Positions 8,997-17,939 of a stretch of DNA of 54,617 bases are shown here, one piece after another. This DNA comes from Flavobacteriaceae bacterium (GTDB lineage: Bacteria > Bacteroidota > Bacteroidia > Flavobacteriales > Flavobacteriaceae): NCBI GenBank assembly GCA_009926065.1, contig RFPP01000011.1, positions 1-54,617 on the forward strand. The letters are read 5' to 3'. A program made the position numbers and the translations under genes. The notes beneath the pieces are model-generated. The model saw only the letters and a list, made by a program, of their open reading frames with translations. It ran no database searches and had not been told where the DNA came from. Every line of letters begins with the position of its first letter. Position 1 is the first letter of the stretch.

Positions 8997-9677
8997 TTAA
9001 AGATGTTTTTTTAATTCTAATAAATGAGTTACTTGTTTTATATTGTTATAGGATTTAGAGGTGTCACTATTAAATAAAATAGCATCCATTCCAAAATTTA
9101 ATGCGCCATTCACATCGGCATCAATACAATCTCCAATCATAATACTGTTGGTTTTAGAGGCTTTAGCTTCTTTAATTGCATATTCAAAAATCAAAGGATT
9201 TGGTTTTTTTACACCAGCCATTTCTGAATTAGTTATAGTATCGAAATAATGTTGAATATTTGAATTTTTTAATTTATTACCTTGAATTTCTTGAAATCCA
9301 TTGGTAATAATATGCAAATTGTATTTTGGTTTTAAATAATCTAAAATTTCAATTGCACCATCAAAAAGGTAATTAAACTTGGGTAAATATTCGATGTATT
9401 CTTCAGATAAGAAAATTATTTTATCATCGTCAATTTCGTAATTTAATAGTTGGAACGTATCTTTTAATCTGCCTAAACGCAAGTCAAATTGGGTAATTTC
9501 ATCAACACGATACAATTCCCAATATTTTATATTTATAGGAACATAATGTAAAAGAAATTGTTGTAAATCGACATTAACTGCGTGTTTCTTGAAAATTGAT
9601 TCAATAGCCAGTGCTGAATTTTTCTCAAAATCCCAGAGTGTGTGGTCTAAATCAAAAAATACATGATCAATTTTCAT
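8997..9677 (-). CDS. YjjG-type HAD hydrolase (noncanonical pyrimidine nucleotidase family)
   Basis: A 226-residue HAD-superfamily phosphatase. Motif I is D9-L-D-H-T-L-W-D-F, in which D9 and D11 are the nucleophile and acid. Motif II is I-I-T-N-G-F, Lys of motif III lies in G-V-K-K-P-N-P, and motif IV is I-G-D-C-I-D-A-D-V-N-G-A. The D-H-T-L-W-D-F start and the overall length resemble the YjjG nucleotidase subgroup, which dephosphorylates nucleoside monophosphates including non-canonical pyrimidines as a housecleaning activity. Substrate assignment is by family resemblance only. It sits 17 bp after radC and 3 bp before the unknown secreted protein. Confidence 0.88.
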   Translation of the reverse strand: MKIDHVFFDLDHTLWDFEKNSALAIESIFKKHAVNVDLQQFLLHYVPINIKYWELYRVDEITQFDLRLGRLKDTFQLLNYEIDDDKIIFLSEEYIEYLPKFNYLFDGAIEILDYLKPKYNLHIITNGFQEIQGNKLKNSNIQHYFDTITNSEMAGVKKPNPLIFEYAIKEAKASKTNSIMIGDCIDADVNGALNFGMDAILFNSDTSKSYNNIKQVTHLLELKKHL

Positions 9678-9694
9678 AGTTTTTTTTATTAATA

Positions 9695-10387
9695 TTATAA
9701 AATCCCTTCATCAGTAAAACTAAAATATCCGTGTTCGGCGATAATTATATGGTCTAAAATAGTAATATCTAAACTTTCAGCAGCTAATTTTATTTTTTTT
9801 GTAATTTTAATATCGGCATCGCTGGCTTTTAAAGTTCCCGACGGATGATTATGACAAAGAACAAGTCCAGTAGCACCAATTTCTAATGCATGTTTGAATA
9901 TCAATCGGACATCAACTAACGTTGCAGTTATTCCTCCTTTGCTCAACTGTGATTTTGAAACAATATTATTGGAATTATTGACATAAATTATCCAAAATTC
10001 TTCGTGAGGTAATTCTCCAATTATGGGTTGCATAATTTCAAAAATCATCTTACTTGAAGTTATTTTTTTTATTTCTGCTGCTTCCTCACCTCTTCTTCTT
10101 CGACCCAAATCCATTGCTGCAATTATGGAAATAGCTTTTGCTTCACCAATTCCTTTGAAAGTTACCAATTGCGATAATGATAATTTTCCTAGTGCATTCA
10201 AATTATTATCCACACTTGACAATATCCTTTTGCTCAATTCGACTGCGCTTTCATTCCTGCTTCCAGAACCTATTAATATTGCTATCAATTCGGCATCGCT
10301 TAAAGCAGCTTTTCCTTTTAACATCAATTTCTCTCGCGGGCGATCGTCTTCCGACCAATTTGTAATCGGGAATGAATTATTTTCCAT
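9695..10387 (-). CDS. radC: RadC family JAB/MPN-domain protein
   Basis: A 230-residue RadC-type protein. The N-terminal helix-hairpin-helix region (about 60-95, with F-K-G-I-G-E-A-K-A) is followed by a JAMM metal site: H179-N-H181-P-S-G with the downstream S189 and D192, and an upstream glutamate in L-P-H-E-E-F-W. RadC is historically named for DNA repair, but its molecular role is unsettled; JAMM folds are metallohydrolases. It lies between the Mpl-like ligase (51 bp upstream) and the YjjG-like phosphatase (17 bp downstream) on the same strand. Length is normal for the family. Confidence 0.93.
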   Translation of the reverse strand: MENNSFPITNWSEDDRPREKLMLKGKAALSDAELIAILIGSGSRNESAVELSKRILSSVDNNLNALGKLSLSQLVTFKGIGEAKAISIIAAMDLGRRRRGEEAAEIKKITSSKMIFEIMQPIIGELPHEEFWIIYVNNSNNIVSKSQLSKGGITATLVDVRLIFKHALEIGATGLVLCHNHPSGTLKASDADIKITKKIKLAAESLDITILDHIIIAEHGYFSFTDEGIL

Positions 10388-10438
10388 TGAATAATAAGAT
10401 TAAAGGCGTATAATAATATAGTGAAATAATTCTATTTA

Positions 10439-11794
10439 TTAATAAATTAATGCTTTAACATCTTCAAAATTTAAGCCTCCGTAATTTCCAGAACTCATTA
10501 ATAGAAGTGCAGTATTTTCAAAATTAATGTTGAATAAATAGTCTTTAAACTCAGTAGGATTAGTATAAATAATCAAATCTTCACGGTTGAACGCTTTTGC
10601 AATTTGATCGTAAGTAACTTCTTCCAACTGTTTTATTTTAACTGCGTCTGGCGAATAAAAAACTACTGCAACATCAGCAAATTCTAATGCGCCTTGATAT
10701 TCTTTTAGAAATTCAGCATTCAAACTACTGTAAGTATGCAATTCCAGACACGCAACTAAAGTTCGATTTGGATATTGTTCTTTTACGGCTTTAGTGGTTG
10801 CAGCAACTTTACTCGGCGAATGTGCAAAATCTTTATAGGCAACTTTCGATTTACTTTCTGCAATTTTTTCTAAACGTTTTGAAGCCCCTTTAAAACTCGC
10901 AATTGCTTCGTAAAAGTCAGCTTCGTCAACGCCCATATTTTGGCAGATCCATTTTGCACCGGCCAAATTATTTAAATTATGAGCTCCAAAAACTTCAATC
11001 GGCATTGCACCTTCAGGAGTATCCAATAAGGTAACTCCATCTTTTACGGAATATTCTGGTGTTGAATACGGTAATTTACGAATAGGATTTTTGGCAGTTT
11101 CTGCCACTCTTTTCACTTCTGAATCGTCTTCATTATAAACCAAAATTCCTCCGTTGGTAATCATATTGATGAAAATTTTAAACTGCTCAACATAATTTTC
11201 ATAGGTAGGAAACACATTAATATGGTCCCAAGCTATTCCAGAAATTAGTGCAATATTTGGTTGATACAAATGAAATTTAGGACGTTTATCCATTGGTGAA
11301 GACAAATATTCATCCCCTTCAAGGACAATAAAATCGTTTTCTTCTGTTAAATGGACCATAGTGTCAAATCCCTCTAATTGAGCACCTACCATATAATCAA
11401 CTTGAATATTATGGAAATGCATCACGTGCAAAATCATCGAAGTAATTGTAGTTTTTCCATGGGATCCACCAATTACTACTCGAGTTTTATTTTTTGATTG
11501 TTCGTATAAAAATTCAGGATATGAATAAATTTTCAATCCTAATTCTTGTGCTTTTAGTAATTCTGGGTTATCGGCTTTCGCGTGCATTCCAAGAATAACA
11601 GAATCGATATCGGAAGTTATTTTTTCAGGAAACCATCCTAATTGCTCAGGTAAAATTCCTTTTTTTTCTAATCTGGATTTTGAAGGCTCAAAAATAGCAT
11701 CGTCACTTCCTGTAACATGATATCCTTTATTATGTAATGCCAATGCTAAATTATGCATTGCGCTACCACCTATTGCAATAAAATGAGTACGCAT
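10439..11794 (-). CDS. Mpl-like Mur ligase (UDP-N-acetylmuramate:tripeptide ligase type)
   Basis: A 451-residue Mur-ligase family protein. The N-terminal Rossmann part starts H-F-I-A-I-G-G-S-A-M, in the style of MurC/Mpl. The ATP-binding loop G-G-S-H-G-K-T-T-I-T-S lies at 109-119, followed by the central domain (E-G-D-E-Y, D-H-I-N-V-F) and a C-terminal domain with D-F-A-H-S-P-S-K-V. In Mpl this family ligates recycled L-Ala-gamma-D-Glu-meso-DAP peptide to UDP-MurNAc. The H-S-P-S-K and S-P-M-D-K motifs favour Mpl over MurC. It is probably the first gene of the leftward operon with radC. anmK, another murein-recycling gene, lies about 31 kb away. Confidence 0.85.
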   Translation of the reverse strand: MRTHFIAIGGSAMHNLALALHNKGYHVTGSDDAIFEPSKSRLEKKGILPEQLGWFPEKITSDIDSVILGMHAKADNPELLKAQELGLKIYSYPEFLYEQSKNKTRVVIGGSHGKTTITSMILHVMHFHNIQVDYMVGAQLEGFDTMVHLTEENDFIVLEGDEYLSSPMDKRPKFHLYQPNIALISGIAWDHINVFPTYENYVEQFKIFINMITNGGILVYNEDDSEVKRVAETAKNPIRKLPYSTPEYSVKDGVTLLDTPEGAMPIEVFGAHNLNNLAGAKWICQNMGVDEADFYEAIASFKGASKRLEKIAESKSKVAYKDFAHSPSKVAATTKAVKEQYPNRTLVACLELHTYSSLNAEFLKEYQGALEFADVAVVFYSPDAVKIKQLEEVTYDQIAKAFNREDLIIYTNPTEFKDYLFNINFENTALLLMSSGNYGGLNFEDVKALIY

Positions 11795-12175
11795 TATTTT
11801 AACTTATTTATAAATATTATCATTGGTTATTATTATTTCTTATAAATTTGACTTTGCTTCTTTTGAAGGATTATTTTTTTATTATTTATAATCAATATTT
11901 TATAATACTCAAAATTTTTGAGAGAAACAATTTCTTTGATTTATCAAAAATCTTTTTTAGAAAAAGCAAACTTGGAATTAATAACAAAAAAAAAATAAAA
12001 TTGTTTCATTTAGTGTGATTACAATAATACAATTTCTCAATGTCAAAAATAAGAAATTAACATTAGAATTACTTTGAAAATAAAAAAGGATTTAATTAAA
12101 TTTATTTATTTGAAATTTAAAATTGTATATTAGAAAAGCTTGAGATATTTATTTTATTTTATTTAATTTAGCCAT
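11795..12175. other. 381-bp intergenic region between divergent genes
   Basis: Very AT-rich, with long A and T runs and no open reading frame of note. A TAAATTTG box (TAnnTTTG) occurs on the plus strand at 11843-11850, but it is more than 300 bp from the SDR start, so its relevance is doubtful. It must hold promoters for the leftward Mpl-like operon and the rightward SDR operon. No hairpin or repeat stands out. Confidence 0.5.
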
Positions 12176-12853
12176 ATGAAAAACATTATTGTTACTGGTA
12201 CTTCAAGAGGGATTGGATTAGAATTAGCACTGCTATTTGCAAATGCTGGTTACCATGTTTTAGCACTCTCTAGAAAAACTTCTCCAAAATTGATTGAAAA
12301 TAAAAATATAACTTGTCTCTCGGTAGATTTGTCAAAGGTGGAAGATTTAACGCAAGTGAAACAATTTTTAACTTCTTCAATGAATAAAATAGATGCAATA
12401 GTTCACAATGCTGGTGCTTTATTATTGAAACCATTTGAAGAGACTTCAGCGGAAGAATTTGAAAAAATCTACAAAGTAAATGTATTTGGTGTTTCAAATT
12501 TAACACGAATTTGCTTGCCATTTCTTAAAAACGGAAGCCATGTTGTTACCATAAGTAGTATGGGAGGAATTCAAGGTAGCATGAAATTTGCAGGGTTATC
12601 AGCTTATAGTTCAAGTAAAGGGGCTGTTATTACACTTTCTGAATTACTTGCTGAAGAATACAAGGATAAAGGAATTTCTTTTAATGTATTGGCATTAGGA
12701 GCTGTACAAACAGAAATGTTAGCTGAAGCTTTTCCAGGATATCAAGCGAATTTATCAGCATCGGAAATGGCTAATTACATTTTTGATTTTACCTTAACAG
12801 GAAATAAATATTACAATGGTAAAGTAATACAAGTATCATCATCAACGCCTTAA
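12176..12853 (+). CDS. SDR family NAD(P)-dependent oxidoreductase
   Basis: A 225-residue short-chain dehydrogenase. The cofactor-binding T-G-T-S-R-G-I-G lies at 7-14, N-A-G at 78-80, the catalytic Ser at 127/128 in T-I-S-S-M-G-G, and the Y144-x-x-x-K148 pair in A-Y-S-S-S-K. The fold is complete but short, with little C-terminal substrate domain. The Arg after T-G-T-S may favour NADP. The substrate is not predictable. It is followed after 10 bp by the SprT-like gene and 3 bp later by manC, so the three probably form one transcription unit. Confidence 0.9.
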   Translation: MKNIIVTGTSRGIGLELALLFANAGYHVLALSRKTSPKLIENKNITCLSVDLSKVEDLTQVKQFLTSSMNKIDAIVHNAGALLLKPFEETSAEEFEKIYKVNVFGVSNLTRICLPFLKNGSHVVTISSMGGIQGSMKFAGLSAYSSSKGAVITLSELLAEEYKDKGISFNVLALGAVQTEMLAEAFPGYQANLSASEMANYIFDFTLTGNKYYNGKVIQVSSSTP

Positions 12854-12863
12854 AATAAAATTC

Positions 12864-13463
12864 TTGAACGAAACATTATCAAAATATATCCCAGAACAAG
12901 CTGTAAAACCAGTTTTTGAATTAATCGTTGCCAACCAAGTTCATCTTAAAATTGTAAATGAAAGAGTTACAAGGCATGGCGATTATAGAAAAGGAACTAA
13001 CGGTAAACATGAAATTACTGTTAATTCTAATTTGAATAAATATAAATTTCTAATTACATTAATTCATGAGATTTCTCATTTAGTTGCATTTGAAAAATTT
13101 GGCAGGAATATTAAACCACATGGTGATGAATGGAAATATAGCTTTCAAACATTAATGGTTCCTTTTATTAGACCCGAAATTTTTCCAGAAAATTTATTGC
13201 CTTTATTAGCACGACATTTCAAAAATCCAAAAGCAAGTAGCGATACCGATGCTAAATTATCTCTCGCTTTAAAACTATATGATGCTGAAAACGATAAAAA
13301 TTTTATCTTTGAACTTCCGTTTGGCAGCATTTTTAGAATTTCGAATGGAAAGGTTTTTAAAAAAATTGCACTAAGAGTTAAGAGATTTGAATGTGTAGAA
13401 TTAAATTCAGGACGAATTTATTTATTCAATCCAAATGCAGAAGTAGAGCTATTAAAAATTTAG
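12864..13463 (+). CDS. SprT-like zinc metallopeptidase domain protein (TTG start)
   Basis: A 199-residue SprT-like protein. The zinc site H68-E-I-S-H72 and a third ligand His86 in K-P-H-G-D-E-W are in the usual SprT spacing. The C-terminal half has no cysteine pairs, so the zinc ribbon of many SprT proteins is absent. Related eukaryotic Spartan/Wss1 proteases cut DNA-protein crosslinks, while the bacterial role is less clear. The start is the TTG at 12864, 10 bp after the SDR stop. No ATG lies near the N-terminus, and the family alignment needs these residues. It is coupled to manC downstream (3-bp gap). Confidence 0.87.
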   Translation: MNETLSKYIPEQAVKPVFELIVANQVHLKIVNERVTRHGDYRKGTNGKHEITVNSNLNKYKFLITLIHEISHLVAFEKFGRNIKPHGDEWKYSFQTLMVPFIRPEIFPENLLPLLARHFKNPKASSDTDAKLSLALKLYDAENDKNFIFELPFGSIFRISNGKVFKKIALRVKRFECVELNSGRIYLFNPNAEVELLKI

Positions 13464-13466
13464 AAA

Positions 13467-14525
13467 ATGAATAAAAATTATTATGCCATTCTTATGGCTG
13501 GTGGAGTTGGATCGAGATTTTGGCCAGTTAGTACTACTGAATTTCCAAAACAATTTCATGACATGCTTGGGTCAGGTGACACCCTAATCCAAAAAACTTT
13601 CAGCAGATTATCGAAACTTATTCCTGTTGAAAATATTCTAATTCTAACAAATGAAAAGTACAACAACTTGGTTCTTGAACAATTGCCAATGGTAAAACAA
13701 GGGCAAGTTTTATTGGAGCCTGCGATGCGAAATACCGCTCCTTGCATTTTATATGCTTCATTAAAAATAAAAAAACAAAATCCCGATGCTGTAATGGTAG
13801 TTGCTCCAAGCGACCATTGGATTGAAGACGAAGCGCTGTTTACTGAAAATTTAAAACAATGTTTTGACTTTTGTTCGAATGAGGATTCTTTAATGACATT
13901 AGGTATAAAACCGACTTTCCCAAATACTGGATTTGGATATATTGAATATAATAAATCAGATAATAAACCAATAAAAACTGTTAATCAATTTCGTGAAAAA
14001 CCAGATTATGAAACTGCAAAATCATTTCTTGCAAGTGGCAATTTTTTATGGAATGGTGGTATTTTTATCTGGTCAGTAAAATCTATTGTTGAAGCTTTTG
14101 AAAAATTCCAACCAAAAATGACTGGATTGTTTTTAAAAGGATTTGAGAATTACAACACCCATTCAGAAGCCGATTTTATTAATGAAAATTATGCATCCGC
14201 TGAAAATGTATCCATTGATTATGCTATTTTAGAAAAAGCCAAAAACGTTTATGTTTTACCGGCAACTTTTGATTGGAATGACCTTGGAACTTGGGGTTCA
14301 TTGCATGAAAAATTAGATAAAGACGAAAATAATAATGCAGTCGTAAACGCAACCGTTTTATTAAAAAATTCTTCAAGTAATATCATCAGTACTTCAAAAG
14401 ATAAATTGGTGATTATTGATGGATTAGAAGATTTTATTGTGGTTGATAAAGACAATGTTTTACTCATCTATCCTAAATCAAAAGAGCAAGAAATAAAAGG
14501 TGTTGTTGCCAGTTTAAAATTATAA
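13467..14525 (+). CDS. manC: Mannose-1-phosphate guanylyltransferase (GDP-mannose pyrophosphorylase)
   Basis: A 352-residue nucleotidyltransferase making GDP-mannose from mannose-1-phosphate and GTP in the cytoplasm. The N-terminal signature is A-G-G-V-G-S-R-F-W-P, with P-K-Q-F following, then A-P-S-D-H-W and F-x-E-K-P-D motifs and N-G-G-I-F-I-W in the middle. The length corresponds to the short form lacking a fused phosphomannose isomerase domain. GDP-mannose would feed surface polysaccharide or glycoprotein synthesis, consistent with the glycosyltransferases and flippase 2-5 kb downstream. It is convergent with the MlaF-like gene, with one base between the stops. Confidence 0.93.
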   Translation: MNKNYYAILMAGGVGSRFWPVSTTEFPKQFHDMLGSGDTLIQKTFSRLSKLIPVENILILTNEKYNNLVLEQLPMVKQGQVLLEPAMRNTAPCILYASLKIKKQNPDAVMVVAPSDHWIEDEALFTENLKQCFDFCSNEDSLMTLGIKPTFPNTGFGYIEYNKSDNKPIKTVNQFREKPDYETAKSFLASGNFLWNGGIFIWSVKSIVEAFEKFQPKMTGLFLKGFENYNTHSEADFINENYASAENVSIDYAILEKAKNVYVLPATFDWNDLGTWGSLHEKLDKDENNNAVVNATVLLKNSSSNIISTSKDKLVIIDGLEDFIVVDKDNVLLIYPKSKEQEIKGVVASLKL

Positions 14526-14526
14526 A

Positions 14527-15291
14527 TTATTTACCCAATAATTGTGCTTCACGCACTTTTTTGAATAAGTTGGACGAATAAACAAAGTCCACTATTGCCT
14601 GGTTATCAGTTTTAAATATTTCTCCCTTATTGCCCTCCCAAGCTTTTAAACCGCTTTTTAGAAAGATAATTTTTTCTCCAATTTCCATCACAGAATTCAT
14701 ATCGTGGGTATTTATTACTGTTGTAATATTATATTCTTCCGTAATTTCTTTAATCAAATTATCAATTAAAATAGCCGTATTTGGATCTAATCCTGAGTTA
14801 GGTTCATCACAAAATAAATATTTTGGATTATTTACAATTGCCCTTGCAATAGCTACACGTTTTTGCATTCCACCAGATAATTCAGCAGGATATTTTTTAT
14901 TTGCATCAATAAGATTCACTCTTTTCAAAACAAAATTTACTCGTTCCTGGATTTCATGCTTAGAACTATTGCTAAACATTTTCAAAGGAAAACCCACGTT
15001 TTCTTCAACTGACATAGAATCGAAAAGAGCGCTTCCTTGAAAAACCATCCCTATTTCTGTTCGTAATTCTCTCTTATCTTCTGCAGATAAATTGGAGTAA
15101 ATTCTTCCGTCAAATGAAATAGTTCCCAATTCTGGGGTATGAATTCCTAGCAAACTTTTTAACAATACTGTTTTACCAGAACCACTTTGCCCGATAATTA
15201 AATTCGTTTTTCCAGTCTCAAAAATAGTCGAAACTCCTTTTAGGACTTTGGTTTCGCCAAATGACTTTTCTATGTTTTTAATTTCTATCAT
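14527..15291 (-). CDS. MlaF-like ABC transporter ATP-binding protein
   Basis: A 254-residue ABC ATPase. Walker A is G-Q-S-G-S-G-K-T at 34-41, the signature L-S-G-G-M-Q-K-R, Walker B Y-L-F-C-D-E-P, and the switch histidine in V-I-N-T-H-D. It pairs with the MlaE-like permease encoded immediately upstream: its ATG overlaps the permease stop as TAATG, which fixes the start at 15291. The frame is open further upstream to an ATG at 15351, but that would run 60 bp into the permease gene. By family it powers retrograde or anterograde lipid movement between the membranes. No MCE (MlaD) gene lies in this operon. Confidence 0.92.
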   Translation of the reverse strand: MIEIKNIEKSFGETKVLKGVSTIFETGKTNLIIGQSGSGKTVLLKSLLGIHTPELGTISFDGRIYSNLSAEDKRELRTEIGMVFQGSALFDSMSVEENVGFPLKMFSNSSKHEIQERVNFVLKRVNLIDANKKYPAELSGGMQKRVAIARAIVNNPKYLFCDEPNSGLDPNTAILIDNLIKEITEEYNITTVINTHDMNSVMEIGEKIIFLKSGLKAWEGNKGEIFKTDNQAIVDFVYSSNLFKKVREAQLLGK

Positions 15292-16037
15292 TAGGTCAAA
15301 AGGAGTTGAGTTAAAATATAATTCACTGCAATTATTGAAACTGATGCCCATACAAATGAAACTGTACTTGCTTTTCCAACTTCAAGCGCTCCACCTTTCA
15401 TGTAATATCCATGGAAAGAAGGAATTGTAGCTAAAATAAGTCCGAAAATAAATGTTTTTATAAATGCGTAGGCGATATGAAATGGAATAAATTTCTGTTG
15501 TAAACCAGATACAAAATCAGCTTCGGTACCAAAACCTCCATAAACAGCAGCAATATAACCACCTGCTATACCAATAAACATTGAAATGCCAATTAAAAAA
15601 GGGTACAATAATAATGCAACCAATTTAGGAAATACCAAATAATTTAGAGAATTAACACCCATAACTTCCAAAGCGTCAATTTGCTCAGTAACTCTCATAG
15701 TTCCAATACTAGACGTTATAAAAGATCCCATTTTTCCCGCCATTACAACAGAAATAAAAGTAGGTGCAAACTCTAAAATTACTGATTGCCGGGTTGCAAA
15801 TCCAATTAAGTATTTAGGAATTAACGGATTTGTTAAATTTAAGGCCGTTTGAATTGCTACAACACCACCAACGAAAAACGAAATAAACGCTACAATTCCC
15901 AGAGAACCAATAATTAAATCGTCAATTTCTTTATAAATTAGAACTTTCATAACCGACCATTTAGTAGGTTTTTTAAAAATTTCACCCCACATTATGAAGT
16001 ATTTTCCGATTTGCGATAGGTAACGAATGAGCATCAT
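15291..16037 (-). CDS. MlaE-family ABC transporter permease
   Basis: A 248-residue inner-membrane permease with about five or six hydrophobic segments. The MlaE core is obvious: F-F-V-G-G-V-V-A-I-Q, the E-F-A-P-T and V-M-A-G-K-M-G-S-F-I stretch, T-E-Q-I-D-A-L-E-V-M-G-V, and a C-terminal G-G-A-L-E-V-G-K-A. With the ATPase downstream (1-bp overlap) it should form the MlaE2F2 lipid-transport core, maintaining outer-membrane lipid asymmetry. A proposed periplasmic MCE partner must be encoded elsewhere. The upstream neighbour, a glycosyltransferase on the same strand, ends about 70 bp away and need not be functionally linked. Confidence 0.93.
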   Translation of the reverse strand: MMLIRYLSQIGKYFIMWGEIFKKPTKWSVMKVLIYKEIDDLIIGSLGIVAFISFFVGGVVAIQTALNLTNPLIPKYLIGFATRQSVILEFAPTFISVVMAGKMGSFITSSIGTMRVTEQIDALEVMGVNSLNYLVFPKLVALLLYPFLIGISMFIGIAGGYIAAVYGGFGTEADFVSGLQQKFIPFHIAYAFIKTFIFGLILATIPSFHGYYMKGGALEVGKASTVSFVWASVSIIAVNYILTQLLLT

Positions 16038-16109
16038 AAAATAATTATATTGGCGAAATTAACGATAAGTTGTGACTTTTGAATTATTAGATATGTAAAT
16101 TTTGATAAA

Positions 16110-16973
16110 TTAGTCATTTTCTAATTTTAATATTTTTTCCTTCATTTTATTCCAACGATATTTTCTTATAAATTTTGCTTGTTCATTGGTAACCAATAGG
16201 GGATTATGATTAAATTTTGCTCTTAAAAATCCTTGAATATAATCTAGAAACAACAATGGATTCCCTTTCAAAAAGGCCAATTTAATTGAAGCAATTGCAG
16301 TAATAACAAAACCATAGCCTATTGAATAGAAAGCCTCACCTTGTTTAAATCTAGCGTTTTTATTGTAATTAGCCCCAGTAGGTTTTAAATGCTTAACTTT
16401 CAAAGTGGCGTCAGTAACTACTTTCCATCCGTAAAATTTACAAAGTAATTCGTCAACGGTATCCCATCCCATAGCTGGTTTTAAATTCCCAATTTGAAGG
16501 AAACACTCCTTTCGGTATGCTTTAAATGCACCACGAATATGATCTTTATCGGTTAGGTTTTCTAGTATCCATTCATGGTTTTTTTCTATGTAGGCAAATC
16601 CTCCTGCCATTCCGATTTTATTATCACTACTGAAATGATTTAAAATTATTTCAAAATAATTATTGGGTAAAATCAAATCGGCGTCCAATTTTACAATAAT
16701 ATCATATTGAGAATCTATTGTTTCAAAGCCTTTAAGGAAAGCTTGAATAACTTTACTTCCCGGCATGTGAATCGCTTCTGAAGTTTTGTTTACCAATGAA
16801 ATATATGAATGATTTTTACTGAAATTATCTACAATTGAAGGAGTTTCATCAGTAGAATTATCATTTACAACTACCACTTTTGAAGGCAAAATAGTTTGTG
16901 AAACCAAAGATTCCAATGTCAAAGCAATAAAATTAGCTTCATTGTGGGCAGGAATTATAATGTAATATTTCAT
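16110..16973 (-). CDS. Glycosyltransferase family 2 protein
   Basis: A 287-residue GT-A fold glycosyltransferase. It starts Y-Y-I-I-I-P-A-H-N-E, followed by V-V-N-D-N-S-T-D-E-T and the metal-binding L-D-A-D-L-I at about residues 94-99. A later W-D-T-V-D-E motif is a plausible catalytic-base region. No membrane helix is strong, so it is probably a peripheral enzyme. The sugar donor and acceptor cannot be told. It is divergent from the second GT2 gene at 17035, with about 60 bp between starts, suggesting a shared polysaccharide locus. Confidence 0.88.
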   Translation of the reverse strand: MKYYIIIPAHNEANFIALTLESLVSQTILPSKVVVVNDNSTDETPSIVDNFSKNHSYISLVNKTSEAIHMPGSKVIQAFLKGFETIDSQYDIIVKLDADLILPNNYFEIILNHFSSDNKIGMAGGFAYIEKNHEWILENLTDKDHIRGAFKAYRKECFLQIGNLKPAMGWDTVDELLCKFYGWKVVTDATLKVKHLKPTGANYNKNARFKQGEAFYSIGYGFVITAIASIKLAFLKGNPLLFLDYIQGFLRAKFNHNPLLVTNEQAKFIRKYRWNKMKEKILKLEND

Positions 16974-17002
16974 TTTTTTTCAAAGTCTACTGCAAATATC
17001 AT

Positions 17003-17010
17003 TATTTTTG
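17003..17010 (+). promoter_or_regulatory. Promoter -7 box of the rightward GT2/flippase pair
   Basis: TATTTTTG fits TAnnTTTG, 24 bp before the TTG start at 17035. No clear -33 element. Confidence 0.4.
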
Positions 17011-17034
17011 TATTGATTAAAAAATAACTTTCAT

Positions 17035-17937
17035 TTGAAAAAGAAAATAGCGGTAGTTATTGTAACATTTAACGGGGAAATTTGGTTAAAAAAGAACTTG
17101 AATTCACTAATAAATTCAAATTACCCAATTGATATTATTATCGTTGACAACGCATCAACTGATAAAACCATCTCTACAATTAAGGAATTTAGCTCTATTG
17201 AACTTATTCAAAATAAATATAATTTAGGTTTTGGCAAGGCCAACAATATTGGAATTGATTTTGCACTTAAAAAAGGTTCAGATGCAGTTTTTTTATTAAA
17301 TCAAGACACTTGGATTTATGAAAATACAATCTTCAATTTAGTAGAAGCCTTGTTTGAAAATCCAAATTTGGGGATTGTTAGTCCTTTGCATTATTCAGCA
17401 GATGAAAAGAGTTTTGATGAAAATTTCAATACTTATTTCAACAAATTTAAAAAAGAGGAAGATACAGAATCGATTCGAATAGTTCCTTTTGTTAATGCTG
17501 CAGGTTGGTTAGTTTCAAAAGAGTGCTTTGCTAAAACAGGGTATTTTGATCCAATTTTCAGTCATTATGGCGAAGATAGGAATTTTTGTGAACGTGTTAA
17601 ATACCATGGTTTTAAAATTGGCGTAGTGAAAAATTCAGCAATTTGTCATGATAGAATTGTAAAATTAAATCCAAATAAGATAGAATTACAATCTAAGTAT
17701 TTAGTTTTAAATCAGATGATTAATTGTAATAATTCACTTTTTATTTCTTTAGTTCAGGGATTAAAATCAGTTTTTGGGTTATCAAAATTTCATTTTTTAA
17801 ATCAAGGTGTAATAAAAACGATTTCTTTATTTATTAAACTTCAATTGTATTATTTTAACTTACTTTTGAAAATTGGATTGATAGTAGAAATTCGAAGAAA
17901 TTCAATAAAAGGAATCAATGGTGTTTTAACACTATAA
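17035..17937 (+). CDS. Glycosyltransferase family 2 protein (rhamnosyltransferase-like), TTG start
   Basis: A 300-residue GT2 enzyme of the dTDP-rhamnosyl/WcaA-like type. It has V-V-I-V-T-F-N-G-E at the start, V-D-N-A-S-T-D-K-T at about 37-45, G-F-G-K-A-N-N-I-G, then L-L-N-Q-D-T-W as the DxD-like site, and G-W-L-V-S-K-E-C-F followed by G-E-D-R-N-F-C-E-R. The N-terminus demands the TTG at 17035; no ATG is available there. Its stop is 2 bp from the flippase ATG, so the two are co-transcribed and probably build and export the same glycan. The sugar specificity is a guess from resemblance. Confidence 0.87.
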   Translation: MKKKIAVVIVTFNGEIWLKKNLNSLINSNYPIDIIIVDNASTDKTISTIKEFSSIELIQNKYNLGFGKANNIGIDFALKKGSDAVFLLNQDTWIYENTIFNLVEALFENPNLGIVSPLHYSADEKSFDENFNTYFNKFKKEEDTESIRIVPFVNAAGWLVSKECFAKTGYFDPIFSHYGEDRNFCERVKYHGFKIGVVKNSAICHDRIVKLNPNKIELQSKYLVLNQMINCNNSLFISLVQGLKSVFGLSKFHFLNQGVIKTISLFIKLQLYYFNLLLKIGLIVEIRRNSIKGINGVLTL

Positions 17938-17939
17938 TT

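Noticed and set aside
10023..10394. 123-residue frame antisense to radC
   Set aside because: The radC strand carries the complete JAMM motif, and the antisense frame has no start context or motif.
11843..11850. TAAATTTG box as the SDR promoter
   Set aside because: It matches the consensus but lies over 300 bp from the SDR start, and such boxes are expected by chance in AT-rich sequence.
14630..15040. 136-residue frame antisense to the MlaF-like ATPase
   Set aside because: It is the antisense of a well-conserved ABC ATPase with intact motifs; nothing in its own translation looks like a protein family.
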